Positions 8,413 to 17,388 of a stretch of 54,756 nucleotides of DNA are shown here, piece by piece. Both the position numbers and the translations under genes were made by a program. The stretch comes from Cytophagales bacterium (GTDB lineage: Bacteria > Bacteroidota > Bacteroidia > Cytophagales > Bernardetiaceae), in the NCBI GenBank assembly GCA_013299045.1, contig JAAFJX010000026.1:1-54756 (forward strand), in the 5' to 3' direction. The notes beneath the pieces are model-generated. The model was not told where the DNA came from. It searched no databases and saw only the letters and a list, made by a program, of their open reading frames with translations. Position 1 is the stretch's first letter. Every line of letters begins with the position of its first letter.

Positions 8413-9030
8413 ATGAGGAGTACCCAAAAATCTAACAGGAAGCCTGGCTGGCTGAGTCGCCTAGAAAAGACCCATCCTTTTGTGATGCTTCTCTATGTAG
8501 CTATGGTAGGCATAGGCGGTGTTTTTTTCTTTCTCTTGCTCAGTTTTGGCGCAAGCCAAAGTAACTTTAAGCTCATACATTATCCCAAAGCTTTTTTGGT
8601 AAGCACGCCGCTGCTTTTGGCGGGGAGTTGGGCTTTGGAGCGCGCCAAGCATTTTTTTGCTCTAGAAGATTTCCAAGCGCTTTTCAGAATGTTATTGACT
8701 GCCTTTGTTTTTGGCATAGGCTTTATGGTGTCGCAGTTTTTGGGCTGGAGTGAGCTGCAACTCTATGGTATTGCCTTTAAAGGGCTGCCTGCTGGCTCTT
8801 ATTTATATCTTATTTCTGGCTTGCACTTGGCGCATTTCCTGGCTGGTATTCTTTTTTTGGGCTATTACTTGTTCCAAGTTAAAAAACGCAAGCGGGATTC
8901 AGTAAAAGTTTTGATTGCTATCACAAATCCGTTTGAACGGACTAAAATACGGCTTTTAGCGCTTTATTGGCATTTTATGGATTTTCTTTGGATAGTTCTG
9001 GCGCTCTTTTTCCTCTATTTTTTCTTGTAG
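8413..9030 (+). CDS. Cytochrome c oxidase subunit III-like protein
   Basis: A hydrophobic protein of about 205 residues with five predicted membrane helices, related to heme-copper oxidase subunit III. Typical features are GSYLYLISGLHLAHFLAGIL, with paired His near a membrane surface, and a final helix starting LYWHFMDFLWIVLA, matching the conserved Y-W-H-F-x-D-x-x-W motif. The family usually has 200-260 residues. No other oxidase subunits are nearby, so its partner complex is encoded elsewhere. I take the ATG at 8413; an in-frame codon at 8389 would add eight residues. A TATTTTTG box near 8396-8403 looks like a promoter -7 element and favours the later start. Confidence 0.85.
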   Translation: MRSTQKSNRKPGWLSRLEKTHPFVMLLYVAMVGIGGVFFFLLLSFGASQSNFKLIHYPKAFLVSTPLLLAGSWALERAKHFFALEDFQALFRMLLTAFVFGIGFMVSQFLGWSELQLYGIAFKGLPAGSYLYLISGLHLAHFLAGILFLGYYLFQVKKRKRDSVKVLIAITNPFERTKIRLLALYWHFMDFLWIVLALFFLYFFL

Positions 9031-9133
9031 AAAAGCAATAAGCGCATGATGGGAAGCCTTTTAATGCAATAAGGACATTGTCAAATTATTGACTATTGGG
9101 TAGGTATCAAAAAAGAACAGTTACAATTATAAC

Positions 9134-9170
9134 AAAAAGCGCCTTGAAGTTGATTCAAAGCGCTTTTTTT
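9134..9170. terminator. Bidirectional terminator between convergent genes
   Basis: AAAAAGCGC-CTTGAA pairs with TTCAA-GCGCTTTTT around a 4-6 base loop, with A and T runs on the two sides. It separates the oxidase subunit gene (plus) from typA (minus) and can serve both. Confidence 0.75.
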
Positions 9171-9183
9171 ATTCATATCAGAT

Positions 9184-10992
9184 TTATACCAACTCTTTAG
9201 AAGCGCGTCTTCTTTCATGCTCTTCCAAAAATATTTTGCGAATCCTGATGCTCTTAGGCGTGATTTCAACGTATTCGTCTTTTTGGATAAACTCCATAGC
9301 TTCCTCCAAAGAGAACTTGATAGCAGGGGCAATACGCATTTTGTCATCTGAACCAGAGGCACGCATATTGGTTAGCTTTTTACTTTTGGTGATGTTCACG
9401 GCGAGGTCGCCCATGCGAATACCCTCACCCACAACTTGTCCGTTATAAATCTCGTCGCCTGGCTCAATAAAGAAAGAGCCACGGTCTTGGAGTTTATCAA
9501 TAGAATAAGCGTAAGTAGTTCCTGTTTCCATGGATACTAAAACGCCGTTGGTGCGGCTAGGAATATCGCCTTTCCATTCCGCATATTCGAGGAAACGGTG
9601 CGCCATGATGCCTTCACCCGCTGTGGCGTTGAGCACCAAATTACGCAAACCGATGATACCACGTGACGGAATCTCAAACTCTAAGTGAATCAAATCGCCT
9701 TTAGGTTGCATAATTTTCATTTCGCCTTTGCGCTGACTCACAAGCTCAATAACCTTTCCTGCTGTACCGTCTGGGGTATCAAAAGTTAGCAACTCTATTG
9801 GCTCGTGTTTTTTACCATCAATTTGTTTGATGATAACACGTGGCTGGCCTATTTGCAACTCGTAGCCCTCGCGGCGCATGGTTTCAATAAGAATAGATAA
9901 GTGCAGAATGCCGCGCCCAAAGACCAAAAAGCTATCAGCAGATTCTGTTTCTTGTACGCGCAGGGCTAGATTCTTCTCGGTTTCTTTGAAGAGACGGTCG
10001 CGGAGGTGGCGTGAAGTTACAAATTCGCCCTCTTTGCCAAAAAATGGAGAGTTATTCACCGTGAAAAGCATACTCATTGTAGGCTCATCAATAGAAATTG
10101 AGGGCAGGCCTTCAGGGTTTTCAAAGTCAGCAACTGTATCGCCAATTTCAAAGCCTTCGATGCCTGTAAGTGCACAAAGGTCGCCGCATTGTATTACTTC
10201 TGCTTTGGCTTTGCCCAAACCGTCAAACGTAAACAATTCTTTGATTCTGGCTTTAACAACAGCACCTCCCTCACGCTTTACGAGCGATACTGGCTTACCG
10301 AGCAGGAGTTGGCCGCGTGTAACTTTGCCAATGGCAATTCTGCCAATATATGAAGAAAAATCAATAGATGTTATCTGCATTTGAACAGTTCCTTCCACTA
10401 CCTTCGGTGAAGGAATATACTCAATGATTTTGTCTAAAAGAACCGTAATGTCTTCGGTTTTATTGTTCCAGTCTTCACTCATCCAGTTATGTTTGGCAGA
10501 GCCGTAAACTGTTTGAAAGTCAAGTTGGTCTTCGGTAGCGCCGAGGTTAAACATGAGGTCAAAGACGGCCTCGAGGGTCTCGTCTGGGCGGCAATTGGGC
10601 TTATCCACTTTGTTGATAACAACGATGGGCTTTAGGCCAGCATTCAAAGCCTTTTGAAGAACGTATCTCGTTTGAGGCATAGGGCCTTCAAAAGCATCAA
10701 CAATAAGTAAAACGCCATCGGCCATGTTCAGAACGCGCTCCACTTCACCACCAAAGTCAGCGTGGCCTGGGGTATCAATGATATTAATTTTGTGGCCTTT
10801 GTAAGTAACAGAAACGTTTTTAGAAACAATCGTGATGCCACGTTCACGCTCCAGGGCGTTGTTGTCCAAAATAAGTTCGCCTGTTTGCTGATTATCTCTG
10901 AAGAGCCTGCAAGTGTGTAGTATTTTATCTACCAAGGTTGTTTTGCCGTGGTCGACGTGAGCAATAATAGCAATATTTTTTATGCCGTTCAT
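9184..10992 (-). CDS. typA: Translational GTPase TypA/BipA
   Basis: A ribosome-associated GTPase of 602 residues, the normal family length. It helps ribosome assembly and translation, especially at low temperature or under stress. The G domain is at the N-terminus: G1 [13 protein letters not shown] near residues 11-23, the RGITI switch I near 50-54, G3 DTPGHADF, G4 [12 protein letters not shown]. It is followed by domain II, an EF-G-like domain V, and the BipA-specific C-terminal domain, ending in basic residues. Upstream on the minus strand is a clear promoter, and the shared hairpin terminator follows the stop. It stands alone. Confidence 0.97.
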   Translation of the reverse strand: MNGIKNIAIIAHVDHGKTTLVDKILHTCRLFRDNQQTGELILDNNALERERGITIVSKNVSVTYKGHKINIIDTPGHADFGGEVERVLNMADGVLLIVDAFEGPMPQTRYVLQKALNAGLKPIVVINKVDKPNCRPDETLEAVFDLMFNLGATEDQLDFQTVYGSAKHNWMSEDWNNKTEDITVLLDKIIEYIPSPKVVEGTVQMQITSIDFSSYIGRIAIGKVTRGQLLLGKPVSLVKREGGAVVKARIKELFTFDGLGKAKAEVIQCGDLCALTGIEGFEIGDTVADFENPEGLPSISIDEPTMSMLFTVNNSPFFGKEGEFVTSRHLRDRLFKETEKNLALRVQETESADSFLVFGRGILHLSILIETMRREGYELQIGQPRVIIKQIDGKKHEPIELLTFDTPDGTAGKVIELVSQRKGEMKIMQPKGDLIHLEFEIPSRGIIGLRNLVLNATAGEGIMAHRFLEYAEWKGDIPSRTNGVLVSMETGTTYAYSIDKLQDRGSFFIEPGDEIYNGQVVGEGIRMGDLAVNITKSKKLTNMRASGSDDKMRIAPAIKFSLEEAMEFIQKDEYVEITPKSIRIRKIFLEEHERRRASKELV

Positions 10993-11044
10993 TATAATCA
11001 GCTATTTATAAGTTAGATACCAATTCTTTTTGATTAGAGCGGCG

Positions 11045-11074
11045 CAAAGGTAGGCATTTTTTATGAGATAGCAA
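11045..11074 (-). promoter_or_regulatory. Bacteroidota-type promoter of typA
   Basis: On the minus strand TTGC (complement of 11071-11074) and TACCTTTG (complement of 11045-11052) are separated by 18 bases. The start codon is about 52 bases downstream. Confidence 0.65.
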
Positions 11075-11159
11075 GCATACAATGTGGCCGAATTATTAAG
11101 TTTTTTTATCCTTTAGCTTTTGGATTTATTTTTAAGAATAAATTAGCCCAAAATGACGA

Positions 11160-11936
11160 TTAAAAAATGCTCTCGTCTTTAATTAAACTTAACCCAAATA
11201 AAGCGAAATCAAAGCGTACAGGGTCATTTGAATCATAATAACGCAAATTTTCAGTTAATTCTAAAGCAGCAGTCCAGTCTACCTGTTTTCGTTTTAGCAA
11301 ACCTAAACGGCGGGCCGTGCGTTCTACGTGAAGGTCGAGCGGGCATATCAGTTGTGATGCTTGCAGGCGTGTCCAAACACCCAAATCTACGCCATGTGCG
11401 TCCTTCCGAACCATCCAGCGCAAAAACATATTAAGGCGTTTGCAGCATGATTTTCTGGCAGGTGTAGCCACGTGCTTGCGTGTACGCATCTCGGCGAGCG
11501 GGTCATCAAAAAAGCGAATATGGAAACGTCTTAGGGCATTTTCTACATGAATTTCGTTGGACTGCTGCCCGTGTGCAAAAGCATTTTCCAAACTGCCATA
11601 GTGCTTCAGCAAGCGTTGCAGCGCTAGCACAAAGTAGCGTGCATCGGTTGGCTGAAAAGTGCGGTGTTTGAAGTGCTTAAATGCCATTAAATCAGTATCT
11701 TGGCAGTTCAATACAAAATCAGTTGGCGCATTGTCCATGATTTCTAACCAAGTGTTCGCGCTTTTTATAATGCTTTTACGATTGCCCCAAGCTAAGGTGG
11801 CAGCGAGCAGCCCTGCTATTTCTTGGCAAGTTTTGCGACCAAAGCGGTGCGGAATCTGCACTGGGTCATTTTCAATAAAATCTGTTTTATTGAATGCTAA
11901 GTAGGCTTTTTCTAGCAGGTTTTTCAGGTCGTTCAT
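11160..11936 (-). CDS. TIGR02757 family protein (DUF2400)
   Basis: A 258-residue protein of the TIGR02757/DUF2400 family, common in Bacteroidota. Recognisable stretches are HRFGRKTCQEIAGLLAATLA and WGNRKSI near the N-terminus, and DPLAEMRTRKHVATPARKSC and CKRLNMFLRWMVRKD in the middle. The later CPLDLHVERTARRLGLLKRK resembles helix-hairpin-helix glycosylase-type proteins, as previously suggested for this family. The biochemical role is not established. Its ATG directly abuts the hemA stop codon (TAGATG), so the two genes are almost certainly co-transcribed and may be translationally coupled. Confidence 0.85.
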   Translation of the reverse strand: MNDLKNLLEKAYLAFNKTDFIENDPVQIPHRFGRKTCQEIAGLLAATLAWGNRKSIIKSANTWLEIMDNAPTDFVLNCQDTDLMAFKHFKHRTFQPTDARYFVLALQRLLKHYGSLENAFAHGQQSNEIHVENALRRFHIRFFDDPLAEMRTRKHVATPARKSCCKRLNMFLRWMVRKDAHGVDLGVWTRLQASQLICPLDLHVERTARRLGLLKRKQVDWTAALELTENLRYYDSNDPVRFDFALFGLSLIKDESIF

Positions 11937-13211
11937 CTAAACCTTAGCCGTTTTTGTTATGGCTTCAAGGTTAAAGAGGTCGTTCAAGACATCTACCAGC
12001 GTTTCGGCTTCGCCGCGCTTGCAAGCAGCTTTTAATTGTAAAACAGGCAGTTTAATGATTTTTTGCATCATGCTTTTAGTAACCGCATCAAGTCTTTTTG
12101 CCTCCTCTTCATCTATTTTCTTTAGCATTTTGCTAACCTCCTCTTGCCTGATTTGCTCCAAAGTGTTTTTTAACTTTTGAATGACAGGAGAAAACATCAT
12201 CTCGTGGCTCCACTCCGAAAAACTTTCAATGGACTCTTCTATAATTTGCCGCACTTGCGGAATGGCAGATTTTCTTTTTTCTAAGGCTTCATTCGCCTTG
12301 CTCTGCAAATCGTCAATGTTATAAACTAAAAAACCCGCTAACTCTTCCAAATTAGCCTCTACGCTTCGCGGCACTGAAAGGTCTATGAAATGTTTGAAAG
12401 TAAGGCTATCCCGCTCATTAAAAATACGACGTGTTATCAAAGCAGTAGGCATTGTTACAGCGCTCACCACAATATCCGCTCGCTGCACCTGCGCTACGTA
12501 GTCCTCAAATTGCGCTACCTCATAGCCGCACTCTGCCGCAATGGATTGCGCCTTTTCTAGTGTGCGGTTAATAACCGTTACATTCTGATAGCCTGCTGGC
12601 TTTAAATTTCTTGCAACGTCTGCCCCTATTTCGCCTACTCCTATCAGCAGAATGTGAGGCTGTAAAAAACCAACTGCTAACTCCTCAATCAGCTCTACTG
12701 CAGCATAGGAAACAGACGCTGCCCCATCTCTAAAAGCTGTTTCCTGAACACTGCGCTTATTTGTATAAAAAATAGTGTGCATCAGGCGGTGTAAAAAAGG
12801 GCCGCTCACATCAGTTTCCACTGACCAACGATAGGCTGTTTTGACTTGATTAGAGATTTGTATGTCGCCAACTACCAGAGAATCTAGCCCAAGCGAAACC
12901 TCAAATAAATGCTGAACGGCCTCCTGATGCGCTTCTAAAACTGTAAAACAGCGTTCCAGTTCAGGACGTATTGCTTGTTGTTTAACACGGCAAAGTTCTG
13001 TGAAAAATGCAGCAGCGTGGTTGGTATGAGCACAATAGTAAATTTCTGTTCTGTTACAAGTAGAAAGAATCAACACATCTTGTAAATCTAAAACGTCTTT
13101 GCCAAAATGTAGAACTTGTTTGGCCTCGGGTTCAGTAAGGGCGAGCGCCTCGCGTATGGGCAAAGAAGCCGTATGATGCGTGATTATCAACGCTTTAAGG
13201 TTTAACTCCAT
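11937..13211 (-). CDS. hemA: Glutamyl-tRNA reductase
   Basis: Reduces glutamyl-tRNA(Glu) to glutamate-1-semialdehyde, the first committed step of C5-pathway tetrapyrrole synthesis. The protein has 424 residues, as usual. The catalytic Cys is Cys52 in ILSTCNRTEIYY. The middle has the conserved GLDSLVVGDIQISNQVKTAY region, then the NADPH-binding Rossmann segment LLIGVGEIGADVARNL. The C-terminal dimerisation helix runs from about residue 310. The TIGR02757 gene follows with no gap. The tetrapyrrole link to B12 and siroheme functions elsewhere in the window is only thematic. A TAGTTTTG box at 13246-13253 on the minus strand may be its promoter. Confidence 0.97.
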   Translation of the reverse strand: MELNLKALIITHHTASLPIREALALTEPEAKQVLHFGKDVLDLQDVLILSTCNRTEIYYCAHTNHAAAFFTELCRVKQQAIRPELERCFTVLEAHQEAVQHLFEVSLGLDSLVVGDIQISNQVKTAYRWSVETDVSGPFLHRLMHTIFYTNKRSVQETAFRDGAASVSYAAVELIEELAVGFLQPHILLIGVGEIGADVARNLKPAGYQNVTVINRTLEKAQSIAAECGYEVAQFEDYVAQVQRADIVVSAVTMPTALITRRIFNERDSLTFKHFIDLSVPRSVEANLEELAGFLVYNIDDLQSKANEALEKRKSAIPQVRQIIEESIESFSEWSHEMMFSPVIQKLKNTLEQIRQEEVSKMLKKIDEEEAKRLDAVTKSMMQKIIKLPVLQLKAACKRGEAETLVDVLNDLFNLEAITKTAKV

Positions 13212-13477
13212 CTTTGAATTACTTATCTGCTACAAATTTACAAAGCAAAACTAGAATCTGATAGTAATATTCTTAATTTAGATTTATTCTAAATTAGTGA
13301 GCGTGTTTGCGTAGAGCATTTTTTTTAGGCTATCTAAAAAAAATTATAGGAAGTGTTTTTTAGCTCGGTAAAATGCTGCTCCGTTACAAATGTTTTAGTA
13401 AATTTTTAGAAATTGCTAATCAAAAGATAGTTTTATTTTATTCCTATTGTTCAATATATCAATAAGAAAACGAACGC

Positions 13478-13765
13478 TTAGCTCAATCGTTTCAATTTTT
13501 TTAGAATAGCATTTAGTTTTTCTATGGAAACGCACCAGATAGTACCTAAAAAGGCATTTTAAGACTCTATGGCGTATGTTTGCGATTTTGAGCGCGTGTG
13601 TTTATCGGCTGGAATAAACTTTTGATACATCTCCCAGTGGTCTGTGCAGTAGTGTTTACATAGAATATCTTTAATTTTTGCTGTTTTCAGACCTCTGCAT
13701 CACAGTTCAAAGGCAAGAATTCGTTTGCTATCACGACAAATTGACAACCAAAGTCATTTTTTGCA
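13478..13765 (-). pseudogene. Decayed IS1-type transposase fragment
   Basis: Reading the minus strand in one frame gives LWLSICRDSKRILAFEL, then KHYCTDHWEMYQKFIPADKH, then TRSKSQTYAIES and a tail ending in KKLKRLS. This resembles the catalytic half of IS1-family InsB transposases (W-x-W..., YCTDxWxxY, IPxxxH, the T-x-x-IE-x-x-N region). The frame is broken by stop codons near the start, after AFEL, and after AIES, and the N-terminal zinc-ribbon half is missing. This is a relic, not a working element. It lies in a 784-base gap between hemA and surE; I see no intact gene or terminal repeats in the rest of that gap. Confidence 0.6.
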
Positions 13766-13995
13766 AGTTTCCATAAATTGTTTTAGCTTTGAAGAGCCAA
13801 TTTACAATCTATTCTTAAATAGACAAATACTAGCAATCCCAAAATAAAAATATAAACAATATGCAAACGGATATATTCTTAAAAAAGTGCGAGTTTGGGT
13901 TTCTTAAATTTCTAAACTGCTTGCTTATCTAACTCAGAACAATTCATACAAAGATACTTCAAGCCTAGTTTTCTATTAATTTTGACCGCTTACTG

Positions 13996-14766
13996 TCAAA
14001 AAGTCCAGGAGTTCAGCAGCGCCATGGCGTGGTGGGCGGTGAGGTCATACATACAAGGCACTATGGATATGTAGTTGTGCTGCAAGGCCCACTCGTCTGT
14101 GTCTTCACCATGGTCGTTGTTTATAAACTCACCCGAGAGCCAGAGATAAGGTCTTCCGGCGGGAGTTTCGCGCTCTACAAAGCTGTCAGACCAATAGGCA
14201 TTGGCTTGTCTGGCTATACGAATGCCCTTTATAGGCTCGGTTTGCCTATTCGGAAAATTGACATTTAAGGCAACCCCCTTAGGCAAACCGTTATTCATGA
14301 CTTGCAAAGTAATGCGCTGAATATAGTCCACTATGTGCGAAAAATCAGCTTCCGCACCATGATTGTCCAACGAAAAACCAATGGCGGGTAGTCCCTCCAA
14401 AGCTCCTTCAATGGCAGCAGACATCGTTCCTGAGTAAAGCACACTTACCGCAGTATTGCTGCCATGATTGACTCCTGAAACCACCATAAGTGCTTCTCTT
14501 TCTTTCAGAATATGTTTTTTGGCTACCTTGATGCAGTCTGCGGGTGTTCCAGAGCATTCATAAGCCTCAATGCTACCAAACAAATGAGATTTATTGATGG
14601 TAATGGGATAATGAATCGTGATGGCGTGCCCCATAGCAGACTGAGGCTTGTTGGGCGCTACCACAATAGGTTCGGCAAAAGATGCAATGCTTTCTACGAG
14701 TACACGCAAGCCTTTGTGCGTGATGCCGTCATCATTAGAAACAAGAATAATGGGTTTTGTGGTCAT
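13996..14766 (-). CDS. surE: 5'/3'-nucleotidase SurE
   Basis: A metal-dependent nucleoside monophosphatase of 256 residues, the normal size. The metal-binding Asp pair is Asp12-Asp13 in ILVSNDDGITHKG. Further family motifs are APNKPQSAMGHAIT, YECSGTPADCIK, and VVSGVNHGSNTAVSVLYSGT with the conserved Asn. It follows a SLATT-like membrane protein gene on the same strand with only 3 bases between them, so the two probably form an operon. Typical SurE proteins act on nucleotides and polyphosphate in stress survival. Confidence 0.96.
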   Translation of the reverse strand: MTTKPIILVSNDDGITHKGLRVLVESIASFAEPIVVAPNKPQSAMGHAITIHYPITINKSHLFGSIEAYECSGTPADCIKVAKKHILKEREALMVVSGVNHGSNTAVSVLYSGTMSAAIEGALEGLPAIGFSLDNHGAEADFSHIVDYIQRITLQVMNNGLPKGVALNVNFPNRQTEPIKGIRIARQANAYWSDSFVERETPAGRPYLWLSGEFINNDHGEDTDEWALQHNYISIVPCMYDLTAHHAMALLNSWTF

Positions 14767-14769
14767 TTT

Positions 14770-15462
14770 TTAGTCTTTTTTGGCTTCAGAAGCCAAATCT
14801 GCGGCACGAACGTGTACCAAGTAAGTGAAGTTTTCTGATACAATTTTGTCATATTCCAATTTGATGAGATTGACCGCCTCAAGGTCTATGTGCTCCATGC
14901 CAAGTTTAAGGTATTCAATAGTCCCTATGAGTTGTTCACAGCGGTTAGCCGTATGGGTGCTTTTGACCCAAAGTTCATTGGTATCATAAAAGGCTTTAAA
15001 CTCACCAATAACCGTTAGAAAAGCGCTAATCAGCAAAGCAGCCGTATTCAAATACCAACTAATGTGCATACCGAGCATTGTGAATGTTTCTAGGGCTTCT
15101 GTAGTATTGATGCCGAGAAGTACAGTCATGATAGCTGCCAAAGACGTAGATAGTGTACGGAACAACAGCGCTTTGCCACCATGCTTGGTCTCATCGCGTC
15201 TGAATCGTTTGATTTCTTCGCGGAGGCGCGTCTCAAGGTAATCCAGTTTTTGAATACACTCTGCTTTTTCATCTTCTGAAATTCTGCGGCGGCGCTTCTT
15301 TTCACCAAACAGTTTGTGGTTAAGCACCAAGTCCTCAGCAATATCTTCTTCGTCAGCATCTTCAGAATGCTCGTGGCTTTCATACTCTAAAGCGGACTCT
15401 ATTCCCTCTTCATGCTTAGAATCAAGGTTTTTTTCTGGTTTATCGGTTGTTTCTTCGCTCAT
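14770..15462 (-). CDS. SLATT/DUF4231-like two-helix membrane protein
   Basis: A 230-residue protein. The first 60 residues are strongly acidic and then turn basic (KKRRRRIS at about 55-62). A helical segment with Arg/Glu follows (about 65-95), then two membrane helices at about 101-118 and 135-153. A cytoplasmic helical tail comes last, with FYDTNELWVKSTHTANRCEQ. Two close membrane helices, then a helix with W, R and a later Y/K-rich segment, match the SLATT/DUF4231 architecture. SLATT proteins are predicted pore-forming effectors, often coupled to nucleotide-signal systems. Here no cyclase or sensor gene is visible; the partner is surE, 3 bases downstream. The family assignment is from pattern only, and a housekeeping role is possible. 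Confidence 0.6.
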   Translation of the reverse strand: MSEETTDKPEKNLDSKHEEGIESALEYESHEHSEDADEEDIAEDLVLNHKLFGEKKRRRRISEDEKAECIQKLDYLETRLREEIKRFRRDETKHGGKALLFRTLSTSLAAIMTVLLGINTTEALETFTMLGMHISWYLNTAALLISAFLTVIGEFKAFYDTNELWVKSTHTANRCEQLIGTIEYLKLGMEHIDLEAVNLIKLEYDKIVSENFTYLVHVRAADLASEAKKD

Positions 15463-15564
15463 AATGGGCTAGGATTTTTAAGGTTGTAAAGGCAAATAAA
15501 TGTCGTCGGTAAGGCGATAAAAATTAGGCAAAACAAATCATTCAGAAATTTTTTTCATAAATTA

Positions 15565-16476
15565 CTAATCCGTTATAATGGCTAAATATTTGTCTTTCCA
15601 AAAGCGTTTGTTGTCTTTAACCAAAAGCATAAGTTGTCCGCCTTGGTCAGAGAGCGTGTAGGTGTCCTCAGGCCGTGCTGGGCTTAGCTTAATTTTTTTG
15701 GCTTTCAGGCCAACCCCTAGAACAATCGTTTTTTGGCTTTCTATGTTCATGGGAGTAAACTTATTTTCATCGCGTTCTGGGACGAGACCTTTGGCAGTTG
15801 AGAGAATGATTTCGCGCTTTTTGAGATATTTTTCCGTCCCAATAACGAAGTATGCGGTATTAATTTTTTCTTTTTGCAAACCAATAATTTCGTCTTGGGC
15901 AGTAACCGTAGCTTTGTTCATGTCTAAAGCCAATTTAAGCGTTTTTACTTTCTCTTGAAGAACCTCCAGCTCCTTGTTCAATAGGATAATCGTGTTATTT
16001 TCTGCCTCCACAGTTCTTTTGAGGCGTTCTACCATCACTTGCAAGCCTGAATTATCGCGTTTGGTGTCTTTGAGCTTTTTTTCTAATTGCTTAGTTCTGC
16101 TTTTGCTTTCGGCCAATTCCTGAAAAATTGCGTCCATGTTGGCCTGTATCTTATTTTTACCTTCTTCCACACTCACCTGACCACCGCTGAGGTCTGACGA
16201 CGTTTCGCGGACTTTCTTCTCCATGTTTTGCATGGCCTCAATCTTCGTATAAATGGCCTCCATTTCTTGCGTGAGTTCCACAATGTAAACGCTGTCTTTA
16301 AGACGCTCCTCACGCAATTTGATAACCTCTGCCTGATAGGGGTTGGTGGTGGTGTCGGCAATGGCTTCATCTCCTTGCCCTGCTTCTTGTTTACTATCTT
16401 CAGCGGCAGGCGAACAGCCCAAAAGTACACACGCTATAAAAATAACCGAAAAAAATGCCTTGTAGATATTTTGCAT
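15565..16476 (-). CDS. Coiled-coil lipoprotein of unknown function
   Basis: A predicted lipoprotein of 303 residues. The signal peptide MQNIYKAFFSVIFIACVLLG ends at a lipobox Cys. A short Glu/Asp/Ala-rich linker follows, then a long charged coiled coil from about residue 50 to 200 with heptad-like Leu, Lys and Glu patterns. The C-terminal 100 residues look globular (AYFVIGTEKYLKKREIILS and a terminal beta-rich region). Similar envelope proteins are frequent in Bacteroidota and have no assigned role. I start at 16476, where the signal peptide begins; the frame is open to 16557, but the extra 27 residues look unrelated. Confidence 0.75.
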   Translation of the reverse strand: MQNIYKAFFSVIFIACVLLGCSPAAEDSKQEAGQGDEAIADTTTNPYQAEVIKLREERLKDSVYIVELTQEMEAIYTKIEAMQNMEKKVRETSSDLSGGQVSVEEGKNKIQANMDAIFQELAESKSRTKQLEKKLKDTKRDNSGLQVMVERLKRTVEAENNTIILLNKELEVLQEKVKTLKLALDMNKATVTAQDEIIGLQKEKINTAYFVIGTEKYLKKREIILSTAKGLVPERDENKFTPMNIESQKTIVLGVGLKAKKIKLSPARPEDTYTLSDQGGQLMLLVKDNKRFWKDKYLAIITD

Positions 16477-16841
16477 AAAATCTGTTGAACCTTTGTTTGG
16501 AGCGCATTGACGCACTTTTAAAAGGGCAATAACGCCGAGTGCAAAACTACGAAACAAAACGCAAATCAGATAATTTTGGCTGCATTATCCAAAAAATAAT
16601 TGCTTGTTAGTTCTAAGTCCAAACGTAACCACTCCCGTTTGACAAGATGCCTGACCAAAGTTTTGAATCAAAATTCTATATTCTTGCATAGAATCTAGGC
16701 CAAAGACTTCTGAGTACAACACTTTTGGAGGCGCGAAAGTTCTAGTTTTGCGGTCAGGTTTTCCGCATCAAAATTTAGGATAATAATTTTAAGAGATAGA
16801 GGTTGTCTTGGGGGGCTTTTTTTTGTTTTCTTTTTATACTT
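16477..16841. other. Intergenic spacer with repeat fragment, no gene seen
   Basis: This stretch lies between the divergent lipoprotein gene and repeat copy 2. It contains one arm of the 18-base outer inverted repeat (16756-16773). A 34-codon frame on the minus strand (16585-16689) has no recognisable features. Nothing else is supported. Confidence 0.4.
16756..16773 (-). repeat. Outer inverted repeat, left arm
   Basis: AGGTTTTCCGCATCAAAA is the exact reverse complement of 17321-17338. The pair brackets repeat copy 2, 68 bases outside its left end and 14 bases outside its right end. Confidence 0.7.
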
Positions 16842-17306
16842 AGTCTTCCCTTAAAATATATCTAAGGTGTTTGTTATCAGAAAATTAAACAAGTACTTCA
16901 TCTTTAAAATCTCTTAGTTTTTAGCCTATTTTGTCAAAAAACTGGTAAAACCTCAAGAGCTTCTTACGGCCTGCCATGCCTCGCATCAGACAAAAGCGAA
17001 TGGCTCAAATGTCAGAGGGTGAGAGTTTCTGTGCAACTATGTTTTATAAGAGATTGAATCAGAGAAAAAGCCATTCGCTGGTTTAGATGAAAAAAGTGAT
17101 TTCTCATCTAAATTGGCCTTTTGCGAGGCTTGATTTTTTTGCTACGCCCTACGGTCGGAACTTTCAGCTCGCGCTTCAGTGCTGCATCAAGGCAAAAAGT
17201 AGAGAAGAGAAGTCTATCAAAGGCCGTCAAGGTGTTCCCAGAATAGGTAAACTATCCTCCTTAAATTTAGCTTACATCTATTGAATGTACTTTTTAAGGG
17301 ACGACT
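16842..17306 (+). repeat. MITE-like foldback repeat, copy 2
   Basis: A 465-base non-coding element matching copy 1 at 5716-6178 in order and orientation. Terminal inverted repeats are AGTCTTCCCTTAAAA at the left and TTTTTAAGGGACGACT at the right. Two nested internal pairings are visible: GCCTCGCA (16978-16985) with TGCGAGGC (17122-17129), and inside it GCGAATGGCT (16996-17005) with AGCCATTCGC (17069-17078). No transposase is encoded, so movement would need help from another element. It ends 132 bases before metH, just upstream of the metH promoter. Confidence 0.78.
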
Positions 17307-17320
17307 AAATATACAAGTAT

Positions 17321-17340
17321 TTTTGATGCGGAAAACCTAT
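17321..17340 (+). repeat. Outer inverted repeat, right arm
   Basis: TTTTGATGCGGAAAACCTAT. The first 18 bases mirror 16756-16773, and the 20-mer recurs with one mismatch at 22334-22353. A weaker form (GATGCGG then CCTA) lies 30 bases right of repeat copy 1 at 6209-6223. Confidence 0.7.
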
Positions 17341-17355
17341 TTTGCGGTGCTGTTC

Positions 17356-17388
17356 TTGGGTATAATTCCTCGTTTTTGTTTATCTTTG
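17356..17388 (+). promoter_or_regulatory. Bacteroidota-type promoter of metH
   Basis: TTGG at 17356-17359 and TATCTTTG at 17381-17388 are 21 bases apart. The metH ATG follows after 49 bases. No B12 or SAM riboswitch is seen between promoter and gene. Confidence 0.55.

Noticed and set aside
9878-10384. 168-codon frame antisense to typA
   Set aside because: typA is certain on the other strand; the frame reflects its codon bias.
13273-13296. AT-rich palindrome upstream of hemA (AATTTAGA / TCTAAATT)
   Set aside because: In such AT-rich DNA a short palindrome is likely by chance, and no T-run or known motif supports a function.
16585-16689. 34-codon frame on the minus strand upstream of the coiled-coil lipoprotein
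   Set aside because: No promoter, domain or conserved pattern; likely chance.
17087-17284. 65-codon frame inside repeat copy 2
   Set aside because: It overlaps the internal stems of the element and has no counterpart in phase in copy 1.
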